Under the pieces are notes generated by a model, which saw only the letters and a list, made by a program, of their open reading frames with translations, was not told where the DNA came from and made no database searches. DNA of 64,000 bases from Rhynchosporium graminicola (Eukaryota > Ascomycota > Leotiomycetes > Helotiales > Ploettnerulaceae): assembly GCA_900074885.1 (NCBI GenBank), contig FJUW01000067.1:1-64000 (forward strand). The letters are read 5' to 3'. Below are positions 35,441-48,833 of this stretch, piece by piece. How positions within the stretch are numbered: the first letter of the stretch is position 1; the number at the start of each line of letters is the position of its first letter. The position numbers and the translations under genes were made by a program.

Positions 35441-37408
35441 TTACTTTCCAGCATCTCCCTTTAGACTGACGATACGGTTCAGTACAATCTTGTCATCGGT
35501 ACTGTCAGAGTCCATTGCCTATTGATGATTAGAATAGTCAAGATATTTGGCCTCAAGGGACAGCTTACCATATACGCGACGCGCATAGCCTGGAATCTAA
35601 CAGACTCAAACCCTCCCTTGCCTAGCTCAGACTCCCCAGCAGCTTCTGGCCAAGGTGCGCGCCTCTTTACCTCGTCGAAGCCTGATTCGATCATCGCACT
35701 TGGCCAGATTTCCTCACTATTAGGATTGATATCCTCTAAGAAGCCGCCTGGCGCATTGTCTGGTTTTTCGCTCTTGAAAAGAGCATTGTGTATCCGAACT
35801 TCGACCTTCCTTGATCCCTCTGAAACCCAATGAATATACGTCTTGGGCTTCTTTCCCTCCTTATCATAGACAGCTCTGATCTCGGTAACTTTGTCACCCT
35901 CTTTCGTGAATGACACAGCCTTGATTGGATATGGTACTTGAAGGAGGCCAACAGACTTTCCTGGTGCAAGTCGGAAATATTCCTTGCTGTCAACCTCTCT
36001 GAAATCGCTTCGATCGATATAGACAGTTTTCGTGAACTTGACCTTGTGACTTCCCATCTCAGGGATCTTGGGCGAGAAGGGAAGTTCAAGTTCCAGCTCT
36101 TCGGCATCCTCGATCACCACTGGAACTGGATCTAGTACTAGCATCAGTCGTGGGACTGTTCGTTCGAGGTATCTTCGAATGGTCTGATCGAATCGGGCAA
36201 GCTGGATCGTACTTGGAGCAGTTGTGACACCGAGCTCATTGACGAATTCAAGGATCGCTCCAGGTGGGACTCCACGTCTCCTGATTGCAATGAGAGTGTA
36301 AAGTCTCGGGTCATCCCAGCCACGAACGTAGCCACCAGTAACCAGCTTCATGATCTTCCGCTTTGACAATACAGTTCCAGTGATGCTTAGCCTGCCATAC
36401 TCTCTTTGCATGGGCTCGTAAACGCCTAGACTGGTATTTAGCCACTCGTACGAAACGCGGGATTGGATGAACTCTGTGGTGCAGAGAGAATGGGAGATCT
36501 TCTCGAAACTATCACAGAGACAGTGCGTAAAGTCATAGGTCGGGTAGATCTTCCACTTTGGCCCTGTTCTGTGATGTTCTGCATCCAACACTCTATAAGC
36601 AGCCAAATCCCACATTTGCGGGTTTCCGTCTTCGATATTTTGCTTCATTCGCAAAAAAGCCTCTCGTGGTTTGTATTTTCCGTCTCTCATAGCCCGGAAC
36701 TCCTCCAGATTTGTCTGGACAGAGCGATTGGCATGTTCGCAACGGAATCGTGGGCCACGTTCTTCACCTCCTCTCTGAGCCTTGATCTCGACATCTGCAG
36801 CAATATCAGTAAAGAAGAATTCGCAAATCCGTTATTGCCGTACCTCTACAGTGGCAGACATATGCCTTATCTAATTTGATAAGCTCTTCCGCCTTCTCGT
36901 ACAGCTTGTCGAAATTATCGCTGGAGTACGTAATTTCCTTAGGTGTGAAGCCTAGCCAACCAACAATTTCCTTGATCGCGGTGAAGTATTTCTCTTCCTC
37001 AGCCTCTGGGTTGGTATCGTCAAACCGCAAATAGCACTCGCCTCCATGGTATCGTGCGAATCCGAAATTGACGGCAATTGCTTTGGCATGGCCAATATGG
37101 AGATAGCCGTTCGGTTCGGGTGGGAATCGGGTAGTCACTGGGTTCACTGGTCGTTCTTTGTACACCTCATCCAGCCATCCCTGAGCGAACATGTTTGTTG
37201 GTTCAACCTTGAGCTCCTCATCTTTCTTAGTAGCAACTTTGGGCGCTGTAGGAGTAGCTTCGATTGGTCCATCTGCCTTGGCCTTTGCTGTAGCTGCTTT
37301 TTTCGAACGCTTCGCAAGACGCTTCTTCAATTCCCCCTTTGAGACCATTTCCCCTGTCTCTTCGTCCAACTGGAGCTTTGCGACATTTCCAGCGATAGCA
37401 TCCGCCAT
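35441..37408 (-). CDS. Glutaminyl-tRNA synthetase, cytosolic, 622 aa
   Basis: Charges tRNA-Gln with glutamine; class I synthetase. Exons 37408-36844, 36794-35569 and 35518-35441 (introns of 49 and 50 bases, GTACGG...CTGCAG and GTAAGC...AATAG). The catalytic core has [15 protein letters not shown] with the HIGH motif at residues 104-107, [15 protein letters not shown], the GlnRS-specific C-H-C insert, and LSKRK (331-335) as the KMSKS counterpart. The C-terminal anticodon-binding beta barrels run from about residue 420 and end [20 protein letters not shown]. Both splice joins restore motifs expected for GlnRS. The N-terminal extension is only about 75 lysine-rich residues, so the large appended domain of yeast Gln4 is missing or was lost. 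The start lies 141 bases from the MULE target duplication. Confidence 0.95.
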
Positions 37409-37548
37409 GATTGTGTCTATTTCTTATCGTTTTGGTGATGCAATCACGGATACTCGCAGAAGGGCGAAAGATTCTTGAGGATCAGTAGTCTGATCATCAA
37501 TAGTAGAGACAGTAAAAAAAATCTGGCATATGTCGCGTGGTGAGTCAA
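37409..37548 (-). promoter_or_regulatory. Remaining upstream region of the GlnRS gene
   Basis: The 140 bases between the GlnRS start and the MULE target duplication are all that is left of its native upstream DNA on this side. No TATA box is evident. The corresponding other half (50381-50550) precedes the macro-domain gene. Together they would form a roughly 320-base divergent promoter. Confidence 0.55.
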
Positions 37549-37556
37549 TAAAGCAA

Positions 37557-37605
37557 GGCCACAGCTAAATCGCCATACGTGAATAGCTATACCGCCCTAC
37601 GCTAA
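37557..37605 (+). repeat. MULE left terminal inverted repeat
   Basis: 49 bases starting GGCCACAGC and ending CCTACGCTAA, the reverse complement of 50324-50372 except for C versus T at position 6. The left target copy is immediately before it. Confidence 0.95.
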
Positions 37606-37756
37606 AATTCTAGTGACTTGGCGTGTGCATCTAGGGGATTCGCCCCCCCATACAAATTTGTACTAGAGGGCATAGGCCAGTTATGCAGAATAAAAATTTC
37701 ATAATAATCCAATTACCCCTAAGGAATCTAATTACCCCTAAGGCTTAAGTCAGAAT

Positions 37757-38527
37757 TGAAGTTATTCAGAGACTTCTATTTAACGCCTATTACTTCTACT
37801 ACTTCTACTACTTCTACTATAACTTCTGAACCTCAAGCTTATAGCCCTGCGCCTCCTATAGCAATCTATAGTAATACTATTACCGGATTTACTACCTGCT
37901 AAGCGTATATAAAAGCTAATAGGTATACTTTCAAATAATAAGATGATCGACCTTTCCGCGCCTTATTTATCTATAATCGAGCAGGCAAATACGACCTAAG
38001 AGGAAAGTAAACGGATATCGATTCTTCTAAAAGGCGGAGGAATACAAGTAGTAAGAAGTACAGGTATCGAATGAGAGTTATTCTCTTGAAAGATAGAGCT
38101 TCAGAGCAATAGGAAGTAAGGGTTTTAGAGGCTATATATAACTATACGGTATCTATAGTATTTACAGCCTATCTAGCATATAGAATTACTTCTATTCTAG
38201 CAGAGACTCGTGCAACTATTAGCTCTCTAGCTAAAGCCGGCTTACTAAATGCTTAAATACTCTTAGCTTTACAGGAAAGCTCTAGTATCTCTCTACTTTC
38301 TAAAGATATCTCTAACCTTATATAAATAGAGCGTAAAAGGGAGCTAGATAGAAAGACGCTAATTTAATAGCTTATAGAGGTATATATAACTCGAGATATT
38401 CAACTTAATTACTTACTAGTTTAGGAACTTTAAAAGCACGACTTCTCCCCTCGATATTACTCTTAAACCGGCCCCTTATAGCGACTATTCTTTATCCACC
38501 CGATCTCCCTCTAGCTATAGAAGTAGT
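37757..38527 (+). pseudogene. MULE transposase, N-terminal part
   Basis: The frame holds a FAR1/WRKY-GCM1-like DNA-binding region: NRYTF..DDRPFRALFIYN, SSKRRRNTSSKKYRYRMRVI, LLKDRASEQ and VRVLEAIYNYTVSIVF, where family members have CRMRV, W.V and HNH. Stops at CAA/CAG/TGG-type positions are RIP damage. The frame reaches LFFIHPISL and is cut at the gypsy-3 target GTAGT (38523-38527). Confidence 0.82.
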
Positions 38528-38795
38528 TGTAACGACATAAGACTCAAGGCGGTATATAAGCAAGAATAAACAAGTAGGGAGGCTAAGAGCGATCTTATAT
38601 AGTCTACTACGAAAGAAACAAAAAGATAAGGAAGGAAGAAGAAGAGAAATAGAGTATAAGGCACCTTATATATATATACCAGTACTAGACCGATACTATA
38701 CCAAGTCGGATACTAGTTCTGCCGGGATACCTATGAACTTAAGCCCTAGTATCTATCCTTCTTCTCATATAATATTCAGGTAAACTATCGTTATA
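38528..38795 (-). repeat. Gypsy-3 3' LTR
   Basis: 268 bp starting TGTAACGACATAAG. It differs from the right LTR by scattered C/T and G/A changes. Confidence 0.92.
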
Positions 38796-39099
38796 TTACC
38801 CCCCCCCTAAGAAAAGCTTAACCCTAAGCTCGGAAGGTTATAGTTTATACTAGAATTAGTCTTTATTATAACTATTTTCGTCGATATTAGCGTAATAAGC
38901 GCTAGCCGCTCTTTAGTAGTAGTAAATTCTTTATTAAGTTCTAACTAGTTATATCGCCGTAATAGTACTATATTAATTATAGCTTCCAAATCAGGTAGTA
39001 AGCGGTATTTACTTTATCTATTTATAATAAGAATCGAGTTTAAGTAGGGCGTAAAGTATATAAAGGAAAGGGTTTATTAATATTAGAGCCTTTCCTTTT

Positions 39100-40253
39100 C
39101 AACCGCGATAACTACTTCAACTTATAAGTTTACTCTCCCTAGACTACGATATAGCTTCTATAGTAAGTATTATTACTAACTACTATAGCAGTCTATTACG
39201 ATCTTATATATTAATCGACCTAATTAACTCTTCTCTTAATACAAGTAAGTTTCCTATCTTAGTTTTAAGGATAGTCCTCAAGTATAGTACGAGGGTTTCA
39301 TAGATCTATAACGCTAACTCCTATAGTACCTTTACTAGTTCCTGCCGGTGCTCTTTCGGCAGCGTATTATATATATTACCTACGATATATTCGCGCCTTC
39401 CTTAAGATAAAATATAATAATACTCCTATTTTAGAACTCTTATACTCGTTTAATAAGCCTAACTCTAAGCTTTATAAGTATTATTTAGTATTAAGGAGTA
39501 GTTATAAGTATATAAGTTACTTAAATATAAATATAGTTATATATACTAACACGTTATAGTTACCTAACTATATTAATATAGAATATACTATTTTATCCGA
39601 TTTACTTCCTAGTAGCGAAGCTAAGGATATAGAGCTAAATCGGAGTAGTATTATAGCTACCTATAAAGCTATTAATCAGATCTATTGTCTCGCGAAATCT
39701 ACTACTCCTACTACTACGTTAGAGATTACTACTATATAATTAGTAGAGACTTAAGCTTTAAAGTATTCTATAGAGAAAATATTTAAGGAGTTAGAGTTTA
39801 TTAAGGTAATAAGTTACGATCTTAAACCTTTAGATACTAGTATAATACTAACGCGATATAGGATTTAGATCTTCTAATAGTCGATTCGGCGAAATCTAAG
39901 TTAATAGCCGAAATAGTATTAAAGTAAATAAAAGAGTTAAATAGTATTATATAGGAATTTATAAAGAAAGCTATATTTAAGGCTACGATATCTAATACTA
40001 GAGGAAAAAGGAATTTACCTTCTAGTTCAGAGATAGCGTTAGATCTAGATACTCCCGGACCCTCTCTAAAGAAGAAAGCTTATAGAATTAGCTGTTATAC
40101 TTAGTCTACTACTAGGGCTCTATTAGTAGATTTAGGTAAAGAGTTAGATATAATAGTTCCGGTTCTAGATATTCTAGATTTACTAGAAGCTCTAGAGGAC
40201 TTAGAGGAGAAAGCTAATAAAATAGAAATAGTTAAAGAAGTAGAGTTTTAGAT
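39100..40253 (+). pseudogene. Antisense frame inside gypsy-3 (unknown product)
   Basis: Opposite to gag-pol and next to the 3' LTR. The best part (about 39861-40245) reads DLDLLIVDSAKSKLIAEIVL, FIKKAIFKATISNTRGKRNL, SSSEIALDLDTPGPSLKKKA and DILDLLEALEDLEEKANKIE. That is about 130 codons with four TAA/TAG codons. Before it, in another frame, is SDLLPSSEAKDIELNRSSII. The acidic/basic balance and few stops suggest a real former protein. Its place matches the antisense frame of gypsy-1. No family recognised. The 3' half recurs at 42390-42780 because of the duplication. Confidence 0.5.
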
Positions 40254-42307
40254 ATAGCGTTATTATAGAGTATAATCGGGAGATTATTCCTAGTAATAAA
40301 TTCTAATACTAATAGCTATAATAGCTTATTATCCTCTAAGTAACTATAGTTATCTATTCCGTCTTCCTAAGCCTTAATCTACTAATCTAGTTTACGCAGA
40401 AGTCTAAGTTTACTTAGGTTAGTAATATAGAAGTCTCTAAGCTTATATAAAGCACCTATTAAGTCAGAAGCGTTATACTAAGTTAAGTCCAGGTTATAGC
40501 TTAGCTAGCTAACTTAATACTTCAGATTACCTCTTAGGAGCCGTATAGTAAGTATATCTTATAACTCCTACTCTTCTTAAGTAGCGATAACCTCTAAGGG
40601 TAGGTTTAGTAACTCCTAGCCTAGTAATAAGTTATCCGGGTCCTTAAAGAGTAATTTAGAAGTAAATATATTATATATAGAAGATCCCGGGAGTAAATCT
40701 AGCTTATAAGAGTATCCGATCTTAGCTAGGACTTAGTATAATCCTACCTAGAGACTAAATAGCTTCTTACTTAGCTAGTAATTCTTAAGGTTCCTTATAG
40801 AGAGAAATACCTTATCTCCAACTTCTTAGTTAATACTATACTATTTCGGGTCAGTTATAGCGCTTATCCTATGCTAAGTAGCTAGCATATTAGCTTTTAT
40901 AACCTCGATAGTAGATTTAGTATATTTAGCTAAGAATTTAGTATTAGTATAATTAAGCTTCTCTTATAGTATCGATCCGGTAAGTTACTTCTAGTCCTAG
41001 CTATTCCGTAGTAATATACTATATTTAAGAGTATATAGTATTATACTAATAGAGTCGTAAGGTAAGATTACTTAAGCGCGATCTATTATTAGTAGTAGTT
41101 CGCCCTAGTTACTCTAGTAATAATTAATAAAAGGTCTAAAGTATTAATTAATATACTAATTCATAATCTCCGTTTATCTATTAGTTTACTAGTAGAAGAA
41201 AGTAGAGAGCTTAACCTTAACTCTAATTATATAATAAAACTCTTACTAGAAAGATAAGACTAACTAAGCTCCTTAGTCAGATATAATTAACTTAAAAGTA
41301 TATCCGAAATAATATATCTATTAGATAAATAATATTATTATCCCGCAGGTATCGATATTATAGTAGTATAGTATTAATACGGAGTCCTTCCCTAAGTAGT
41401 TAATAAATACTAATATCTTATCAAATCCTTAGTTATCAGGTAGGAAATCCTTAAAATCTATAGCTAAGTACTATATAAGGTAGCTAAATACTAGTAATAA
41501 GTAGAAGAATCCTTACTATTTCGTTTACTTCAGATAAGAGTACTAATAGGAGTAATAATTATAAGTATACTATTTTATATCCGATATAAGTCCTTTCTAG
41601 TAGTAATAAGTAGAAATTATTTCAGCGGTCTTATAAGTATTTAGATAAGTAGAGGAAACTTAATCGTAGACTTCGCTAATTAAATAGGTATATAGTAAGG
41701 TATAGTATTATATATATAGATAACTATTATAAAGTAGTAAACTATTATTAATAGTATAGCTATCTCCTAATATATTCCGTTTATCAGAGAACGATTCTTA
41801 GTTAAATTAGTATAGTTTCTCGATTAAATTAAAAGAATTATATATAAGTTCTAGTAGTATATTAGTCCCTAGCGATATTAAATATATATAACTAATTTAA
41901 TCGATATAATACTTAGCTAGTTCCGCGTTAATCCTAAGGTCTAAGTAGTCTAGAAGTAATAAAACTCGAGATCTACTATCCTATTTCTATTATTCCTATA
42001 TCCTTAGATCTTATTTCCTATAGCTAAGGATATTAGCTTTAGCGTTATCTTTACTAAGTATATATATAATTTAAAAGTTAAATTCGGAAAGGAATTCTAT
42101 CTATCTAACTTACTTACTAATCAGGACCTTAGTAGTTATAAAGTACTCTAAGGATTAATAGTCTATATATACGCTAGTATAGCGTTATAGAGATATAAGT
42201 TCCGGTCTCTATTTCCGGAAAGACTTAATAATAGTATATAGCTCCTTATTATAAATCTCCTAGTTTAGTTTATATCTATTAAGAATATAAGAGTAGAATC
42301 TAATTAG
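39780..42307. repeat. 2528-bp direct duplication, copy 1
   Basis: It matches 42309-44836 with a constant offset of 2529 wherever I compared lines, with no difference seen. The copies are joined by a single N at 42308. In DNA so heavily RIP-mutated, identity of two long copies argues for an assembly join rather than an old duplication. Confidence 0.93.
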
Positions 42308-42308
42308 N
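42308..42308. other. Ambiguous base / assembly gap
   Basis: The only N in the window. It lies exactly at the junction between two identical 2528-bp blocks. Confidence 0.95.
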
Positions 42309-44836
42309 TATTTAAGGAGTTAGAGTTTATTAAGGTAATAAGTTACGATCTTAAACCTTTAGATACTAGTATAATACTAACGCGATATAGGATTTAGATC
42401 TTCTAATAGTCGATTCGGCGAAATCTAAGTTAATAGCCGAAATAGTATTAAAGTAAATAAAAGAGTTAAATAGTATTATATAGGAATTTATAAAGAAAGC
42501 TATATTTAAGGCTACGATATCTAATACTAGAGGAAAAAGGAATTTACCTTCTAGTTCAGAGATAGCGTTAGATCTAGATACTCCCGGACCCTCTCTAAAG
42601 AAGAAAGCTTATAGAATTAGCTGTTATACTTAGTCTACTACTAGGGCTCTATTAGTAGATTTAGGTAAAGAGTTAGATATAATAGTTCCGGTTCTAGATA
42701 TTCTAGATTTACTAGAAGCTCTAGAGGACTTAGAGGAGAAAGCTAATAAAATAGAAATAGTTAAAGAAGTAGAGTTTTAGATATAGCGTTATTATAGAGT
42801 ATAATCGGGAGATTATTCCTAGTAATAAATTCTAATACTAATAGCTATAATAGCTTATTATCCTCTAAGTAACTATAGTTATCTATTCCGTCTTCCTAAG
42901 CCTTAATCTACTAATCTAGTTTACGCAGAAGTCTAAGTTTACTTAGGTTAGTAATATAGAAGTCTCTAAGCTTATATAAAGCACCTATTAAGTCAGAAGC
43001 GTTATACTAAGTTAAGTCCAGGTTATAGCTTAGCTAGCTAACTTAATACTTCAGATTACCTCTTAGGAGCCGTATAGTAAGTATATCTTATAACTCCTAC
43101 TCTTCTTAAGTAGCGATAACCTCTAAGGGTAGGTTTAGTAACTCCTAGCCTAGTAATAAGTTATCCGGGTCCTTAAAGAGTAATTTAGAAGTAAATATAT
43201 TATATATAGAAGATCCCGGGAGTAAATCTAGCTTATAAGAGTATCCGATCTTAGCTAGGACTTAGTATAATCCTACCTAGAGACTAAATAGCTTCTTACT
43301 TAGCTAGTAATTCTTAAGGTTCCTTATAGAGAGAAATACCTTATCTCCAACTTCTTAGTTAATACTATACTATTTCGGGTCAGTTATAGCGCTTATCCTA
43401 TGCTAAGTAGCTAGCATATTAGCTTTTATAACCTCGATAGTAGATTTAGTATATTTAGCTAAGAATTTAGTATTAGTATAATTAAGCTTCTCTTATAGTA
43501 TCGATCCGGTAAGTTACTTCTAGTCCTAGCTATTCCGTAGTAATATACTATATTTAAGAGTATATAGTATTATACTAATAGAGTCGTAAGGTAAGATTAC
43601 TTAAGCGCGATCTATTATTAGTAGTAGTTCGCCCTAGTTACTCTAGTAATAATTAATAAAAGGTCTAAAGTATTAATTAATATACTAATTCATAATCTCC
43701 GTTTATCTATTAGTTTACTAGTAGAAGAAAGTAGAGAGCTTAACCTTAACTCTAATTATATAATAAAACTCTTACTAGAAAGATAAGACTAACTAAGCTC
43801 CTTAGTCAGATATAATTAACTTAAAAGTATATCCGAAATAATATATCTATTAGATAAATAATATTATTATCCCGCAGGTATCGATATTATAGTAGTATAG
43901 TATTAATACGGAGTCCTTCCCTAAGTAGTTAATAAATACTAATATCTTATCAAATCCTTAGTTATCAGGTAGGAAATCCTTAAAATCTATAGCTAAGTAC
44001 TATATAAGGTAGCTAAATACTAGTAATAAGTAGAAGAATCCTTACTATTTCGTTTACTTCAGATAAGAGTACTAATAGGAGTAATAATTATAAGTATACT
44101 ATTTTATATCCGATATAAGTCCTTTCTAGTAGTAATAAGTAGAAATTATTTCAGCGGTCTTATAAGTATTTAGATAAGTAGAGGAAACTTAATCGTAGAC
44201 TTCGCTAATTAAATAGGTATATAGTAAGGTATAGTATTATATATATAGATAACTATTATAAAGTAGTAAACTATTATTAATAGTATAGCTATCTCCTAAT
44301 ATATTCCGTTTATCAGAGAACGATTCTTAGTTAAATTAGTATAGTTTCTCGATTAAATTAAAAGAATTATATATAAGTTCTAGTAGTATATTAGTCCCTA
44401 GCGATATTAAATATATATAACTAATTTAATCGATATAATACTTAGCTAGTTCCGCGTTAATCCTAAGGTCTAAGTAGTCTAGAAGTAATAAAACTCGAGA
44501 TCTACTATCCTATTTCTATTATTCCTATATCCTTAGATCTTATTTCCTATAGCTAAGGATATTAGCTTTAGCGTTATCTTTACTAAGTATATATATAATT
44601 TAAAAGTTAAATTCGGAAAGGAATTCTATCTATCTAACTTACTTACTAATCAGGACCTTAGTAGTTATAAAGTACTCTAAGGATTAATAGTCTATATATA
44701 CGCTAGTATAGCGTTATAGAGATATAAGTTCCGGTCTCTATTTCCGGAAAGACTTAATAATAGTATATAGCTCCTTATTATAAATCTCCTAGTTTAGTTT
44801 ATATCTATTAAGAATATAAGAGTAGAATCTAATTAG
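42309..44836. repeat. 2528-bp direct duplication, copy 2
   Basis: Second copy. It starts TATTTAAGGAGTTAGAG right after the N and ends AATCTAATTAG, after which gypsy-3 continues uniquely. Confidence 0.93.
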
Positions 44837-47800
44837 ATACTACTAGTTATCTTTATATAATTAGGAGATAACTCTAGCTATTATACTATCGAAAGTATTA
44901 GTTTCTAGTTTAATCTATAATTTAAAGTCGAAATAATATAGTTTCTGTACCGATAGTAACTATTAATATAAATCGTCGAAAGACTTCTTATAATCGTTAG
45001 TAAAATTCTATAATACTATAAGCCGAGTAAGTACTAAGAGAGGTTTAGCGATAAAGCCGAAATTCCGAATAAATTAATAATAAAACCTATAGAATCCTAA
45101 GAAGGATTTCATAGCTATTACTATTTCGGAGTATTTCTAGTCTACTAATAGTACTACCTTCTCAGGATCTAGCTTAATTCCGTTAGTAGTAATAATATAT
45201 CCGAGGTATTTAGTCCGAGTAATATAGAATTCGCTTTTCTTAATATCTACTTAAAGTCTAGTATCTATTAAGTATTATAATACTAATTTAATATATTCCT
45301 TATATTCCTAAAGCGTTTCCGAGTATATAAGGATATTATCTAAGTAAGCTATATAGAAATTATCTAGATAATCTAGTAATATATTATTTATATATTACTA
45401 ATACGTACTAAGTCTATTATAGAGCCCGAAAGGTAATACTTTATATTTATAAGATCTGAAGCAGGTTTAGAAAGTAATATACTCCTCGGATTCGGGGTCT
45501 ATATAGATATAGTTAAATACTACCCGGATATCTAGTTTAGTAAAGATTACTACTTTAGATATACGAGTTAAGAGCTTATCGATCCTAGGTATTAAGTATA
45601 AATCCTTTCGAGTGATCGTATTAAGCTTATAATAATTAATATAGAAGCGTAATCCTCTATCGGCCTTTTTAATAAATAGTATAAGTAATATAAAAGGACT
45701 TTAGCTAGATTCGATAAATCCCTTATCTAAGTTCTCTATAAGATACTCCTTAGTTACTTATAATTCGTCTATAGATTACTAATATAAAAGCGAATATATA
45801 TTAAGTAATAGTTCTTCTAGAATAATTTTATAATTATATAAGCGATATAGCAGAAGAATATTAGAATCCCGCTTAGAAAAAGCTTCCTTAAAAGTATAAT
45901 ACTATTCTAGTAGCTTTTCAGCTATAAGTCGTTTAGTATCAGGATCCTTAGAAGAATTACTATTTAGATAGTCTTATAAGAGGCGGTCTATCTCGTAAAT
46001 ACTAGTAAAGAATAATTCGGAACTTTTACGTTTTATATTAAAGTAAAAAGCTATAGTACTAATTTAGTAAATCAGAACTAGTTTCTAGATCCTTAGAAGT
46101 TAAGAGGAGTACTTATAGTAGGGTTTCGGCGCAAGTACCTTTCTTAATAAATTTAAAGCGGAAAGGGGTTCGGATTCCTTAGTAATAAGCGGAAATAAGT
46201 TAAAGGGTAAGAATAATATATTAATATACTATATTACTACCGTTTAGTATAATTAGCGTTAATCCAGCTAGTTCGTAGCTAAATCCCGCGCGTTAATATC
46301 GATTTAGTAAGATCGATTAATACTAAGTTTATAAGGTAATAGAGTTATAATTATCTCTTTATTGTATCAGAGAGTAACTAGATAGCGTTCCGACTATAGT
46401 AGCTTATAGTAAAGCGTATCTAGCTTAACCTAAAATCGTCGTATCTATTTAATACTAATAATCATATCTTATTATCCTAAATCGAGGAGAATAAAAGGGT
46501 AGTTATAAATACGCCTACTATTAATAGAAAAGTATAAACGTATAAAATAAGTAATATAGGTTCTAATAGACTATTAGAAACTACGTATTAGAATAGAATA
46601 AAGTAGTAGCTCGATTTTAATACTAAGGGCCCCCGATAGTTGTCTAGTAAGAGTACGATTAATAAATAGATAACTGTTCGCTCCGGTATCGATCAGGCTA
46701 TTTATAGAGACTCCTAGCCTATTTATACTAACTATAGTTAGGTATATAAATTACTTACTTCCTATTAGGAAGTTAAGGTCCAGATTAGAGAGATTATACT
46801 TACGTAGACCTAAGAAGAAGTTTTTACTTAAGTCTTATTGTTTCCCTCTAGTATTAATCCAGATTCGGAGGGTATATCTTCTATTACTTCCTTAGTTACT
46901 TAATCCTCTTCCGGAAATTCGTCGATTAATTAAACCTTAAGCGAGTTAGGGTAGTTTAGCTTAATATAACTAAGCTATCTATAACCGTAATACCTAAGGG
47001 GTTCTCCGGTCGAGATAGCAGAGCGTTTTAGCGCGGAAAGAGTACTAGCCTGTACTAGGGTAAAAATATATACGTATAGTACAAGAGTAGTTTATCGAGG
47101 AGCTAAGCTTAAGGACCGGTAAGAAGTAGAACTAGTAGTAATTATAGTAGTAATAGTAGGCTTATAGTACTATACTTAGGCAGTAGCTTTCTTAAGATAA
47201 GTATATTCTAAGTTATAGCGATACTTAGTATTAAAAGAAAGTAAGGATCTAACTATAGAAGCGTAATCCTTATTCTATATTAGTTTAATAATAAGAGTTA
47301 AAGCGCGTAAAGATAGTATAATCTTATCCTATATATAGAAGAACTACTCCTTCTTTTTAATTTTACTTTAGATAGTAGCGCTTTAAAATCGATTATAAAA
47401 CTTAGCGAAAGTCTCGCGTATATAGCTAAGTTATTATATTTCTAAGTAATAGAAAGCGTTATAGTAGTTATCTTCCTCTAAACTAGTAAGAAAGTTCTCC
47501 TCTAATAAGGAGATTATTTTATCGCTAGTCTTAAACTCGTTAGCGAGATACTAAAGCGTAAAATACTCCTTAGCTAATCTAGTAACTAGCTCCTATACGA
47601 GAACGTACTAGAAGAAGTCCGTAGGGTAGTAATTAGCATTTATAGCTAGCCGGTCTCGTATTGATACTCTCTATTAGAGGAAAGTAAGGTCTGATCTATT
47701 ATCTAGGGGTAAGATCTTCTTAGTAAGATAAGACTTCTTAGGGCGTAACTCTACCGATTTAGCGCTAGGAGAGAGAGATAGTTTATTAAGAATAATATCC

Positions 47801-48565
47801 TCTCTCTTAGTACTACGTATCGGAATAGAGTTTATTAAGTTATTAAACTCTGCTATACGTAGAGATTATAGTATTAGTTCTAGTAAGAGAGTCGAAAATA
47901 AGCGAAAGACCCCTATAAGGAACTTATCTTATGCGGAGATTAGTCTATCTATAGTATCTTCTAGAGAGTTATTCTTTTCCTCCTAGTCCGCTAATTATTA
48001 TAAGAGGGAATAAATCAGGTTCGAGTCACCTGTAGTAATAAGAGTACTTAGTAATTATACTCCTAGTAAATTTCGCTTTTATTTTCCTTTCCCTCTTAGT
48101 TAATACTTCTTTAATAAGGTATTAACGTTCTCTAGAGTAAGAGACGTTTAGGATAAGGAAAGGTATAATAGATTAGGTTCAGAGGTAAAGCAGGGAGGAT
48201 CGCGTTAAGTTCCCCTAGAACTAGAGAAGTCTCTAGTTTATTAGTTAAAAGCTATAATAATAGCTTAAAAAGGAGTATATTAAGGCTATTTCGGTAGCGA
48301 TACGTAGAGGTTAAAGTTCCGGGGTATTTATTATACTTTCTTTAAAATCTATCTATAATTCCTTTATACTAAGGGAATTATTAAAGGAGCGTTAGCGAAA
48401 ACCTCCTCTATTATACTATTTATAATAAGCTAAATCAAACCCTAATTTATAGTTATCTGAGAGATCTCTAGTATCTCAGCTATATACGAGTAGTTATCGA
48501 ATAACTAACTTAATAGTAAGATATTATAGTAAGCTATCTCTAGCTATCTTAATCTTTTTATTTAA

Positions 48566-48833
48566 TATAATGATATAAGACTTAAGGCAGTATATAAGTA
48601 AGAATAAACAAGTAGAGAGGCTAAGAGCGATCTTATATAGTCTACTACGAAGGAAATAAAAAGATAAGGAAGGAAGAAGAAGAGAGATAGAGTATAAGGC
48701 ACCTTATATAAATATACCGGTACTAGCCCGATACTATACCGAGTCGGATACTAGTTCTGCCGGGATACCTATGAACTTGGGCCCTAGTATCTATCCTTCT
48801 TCTTATATAATATTCAGGTGAGCTGTCGTCACA
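48566..48833 (-). repeat. Gypsy-3 5' LTR
   Basis: 268 bp. The right end CTGTCGTCACA is less RIP-altered than the left copy (CTATCGTTATA). Confidence 0.92.

Larger units (their letters stand above)
38528..48833 (-). mobile_element. Gypsy-3: Ty3/gypsy retrotransposon inside the MULE
   Basis: Two 268-bp LTRs (38528-38795, 48566-48833) with TGTAACGAC...GTCGTCACA ends, flanked by a 5-bp duplication GTAGT (38523-38527, 48834-48838). A C9 run next to the left LTR is the polypurine tract on the minus strand. Reverse transcriptase at about 45320-45420 reads YINNILLDYLDNFYIAYLDN. Gag is near 46.3-48.3 kb. Length 10.3 kb, of which 2.5 kb is a direct duplication joined by an N. Without it the element is about 7.8 kb. 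RIP-mutated throughout. Confidence 0.92.
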
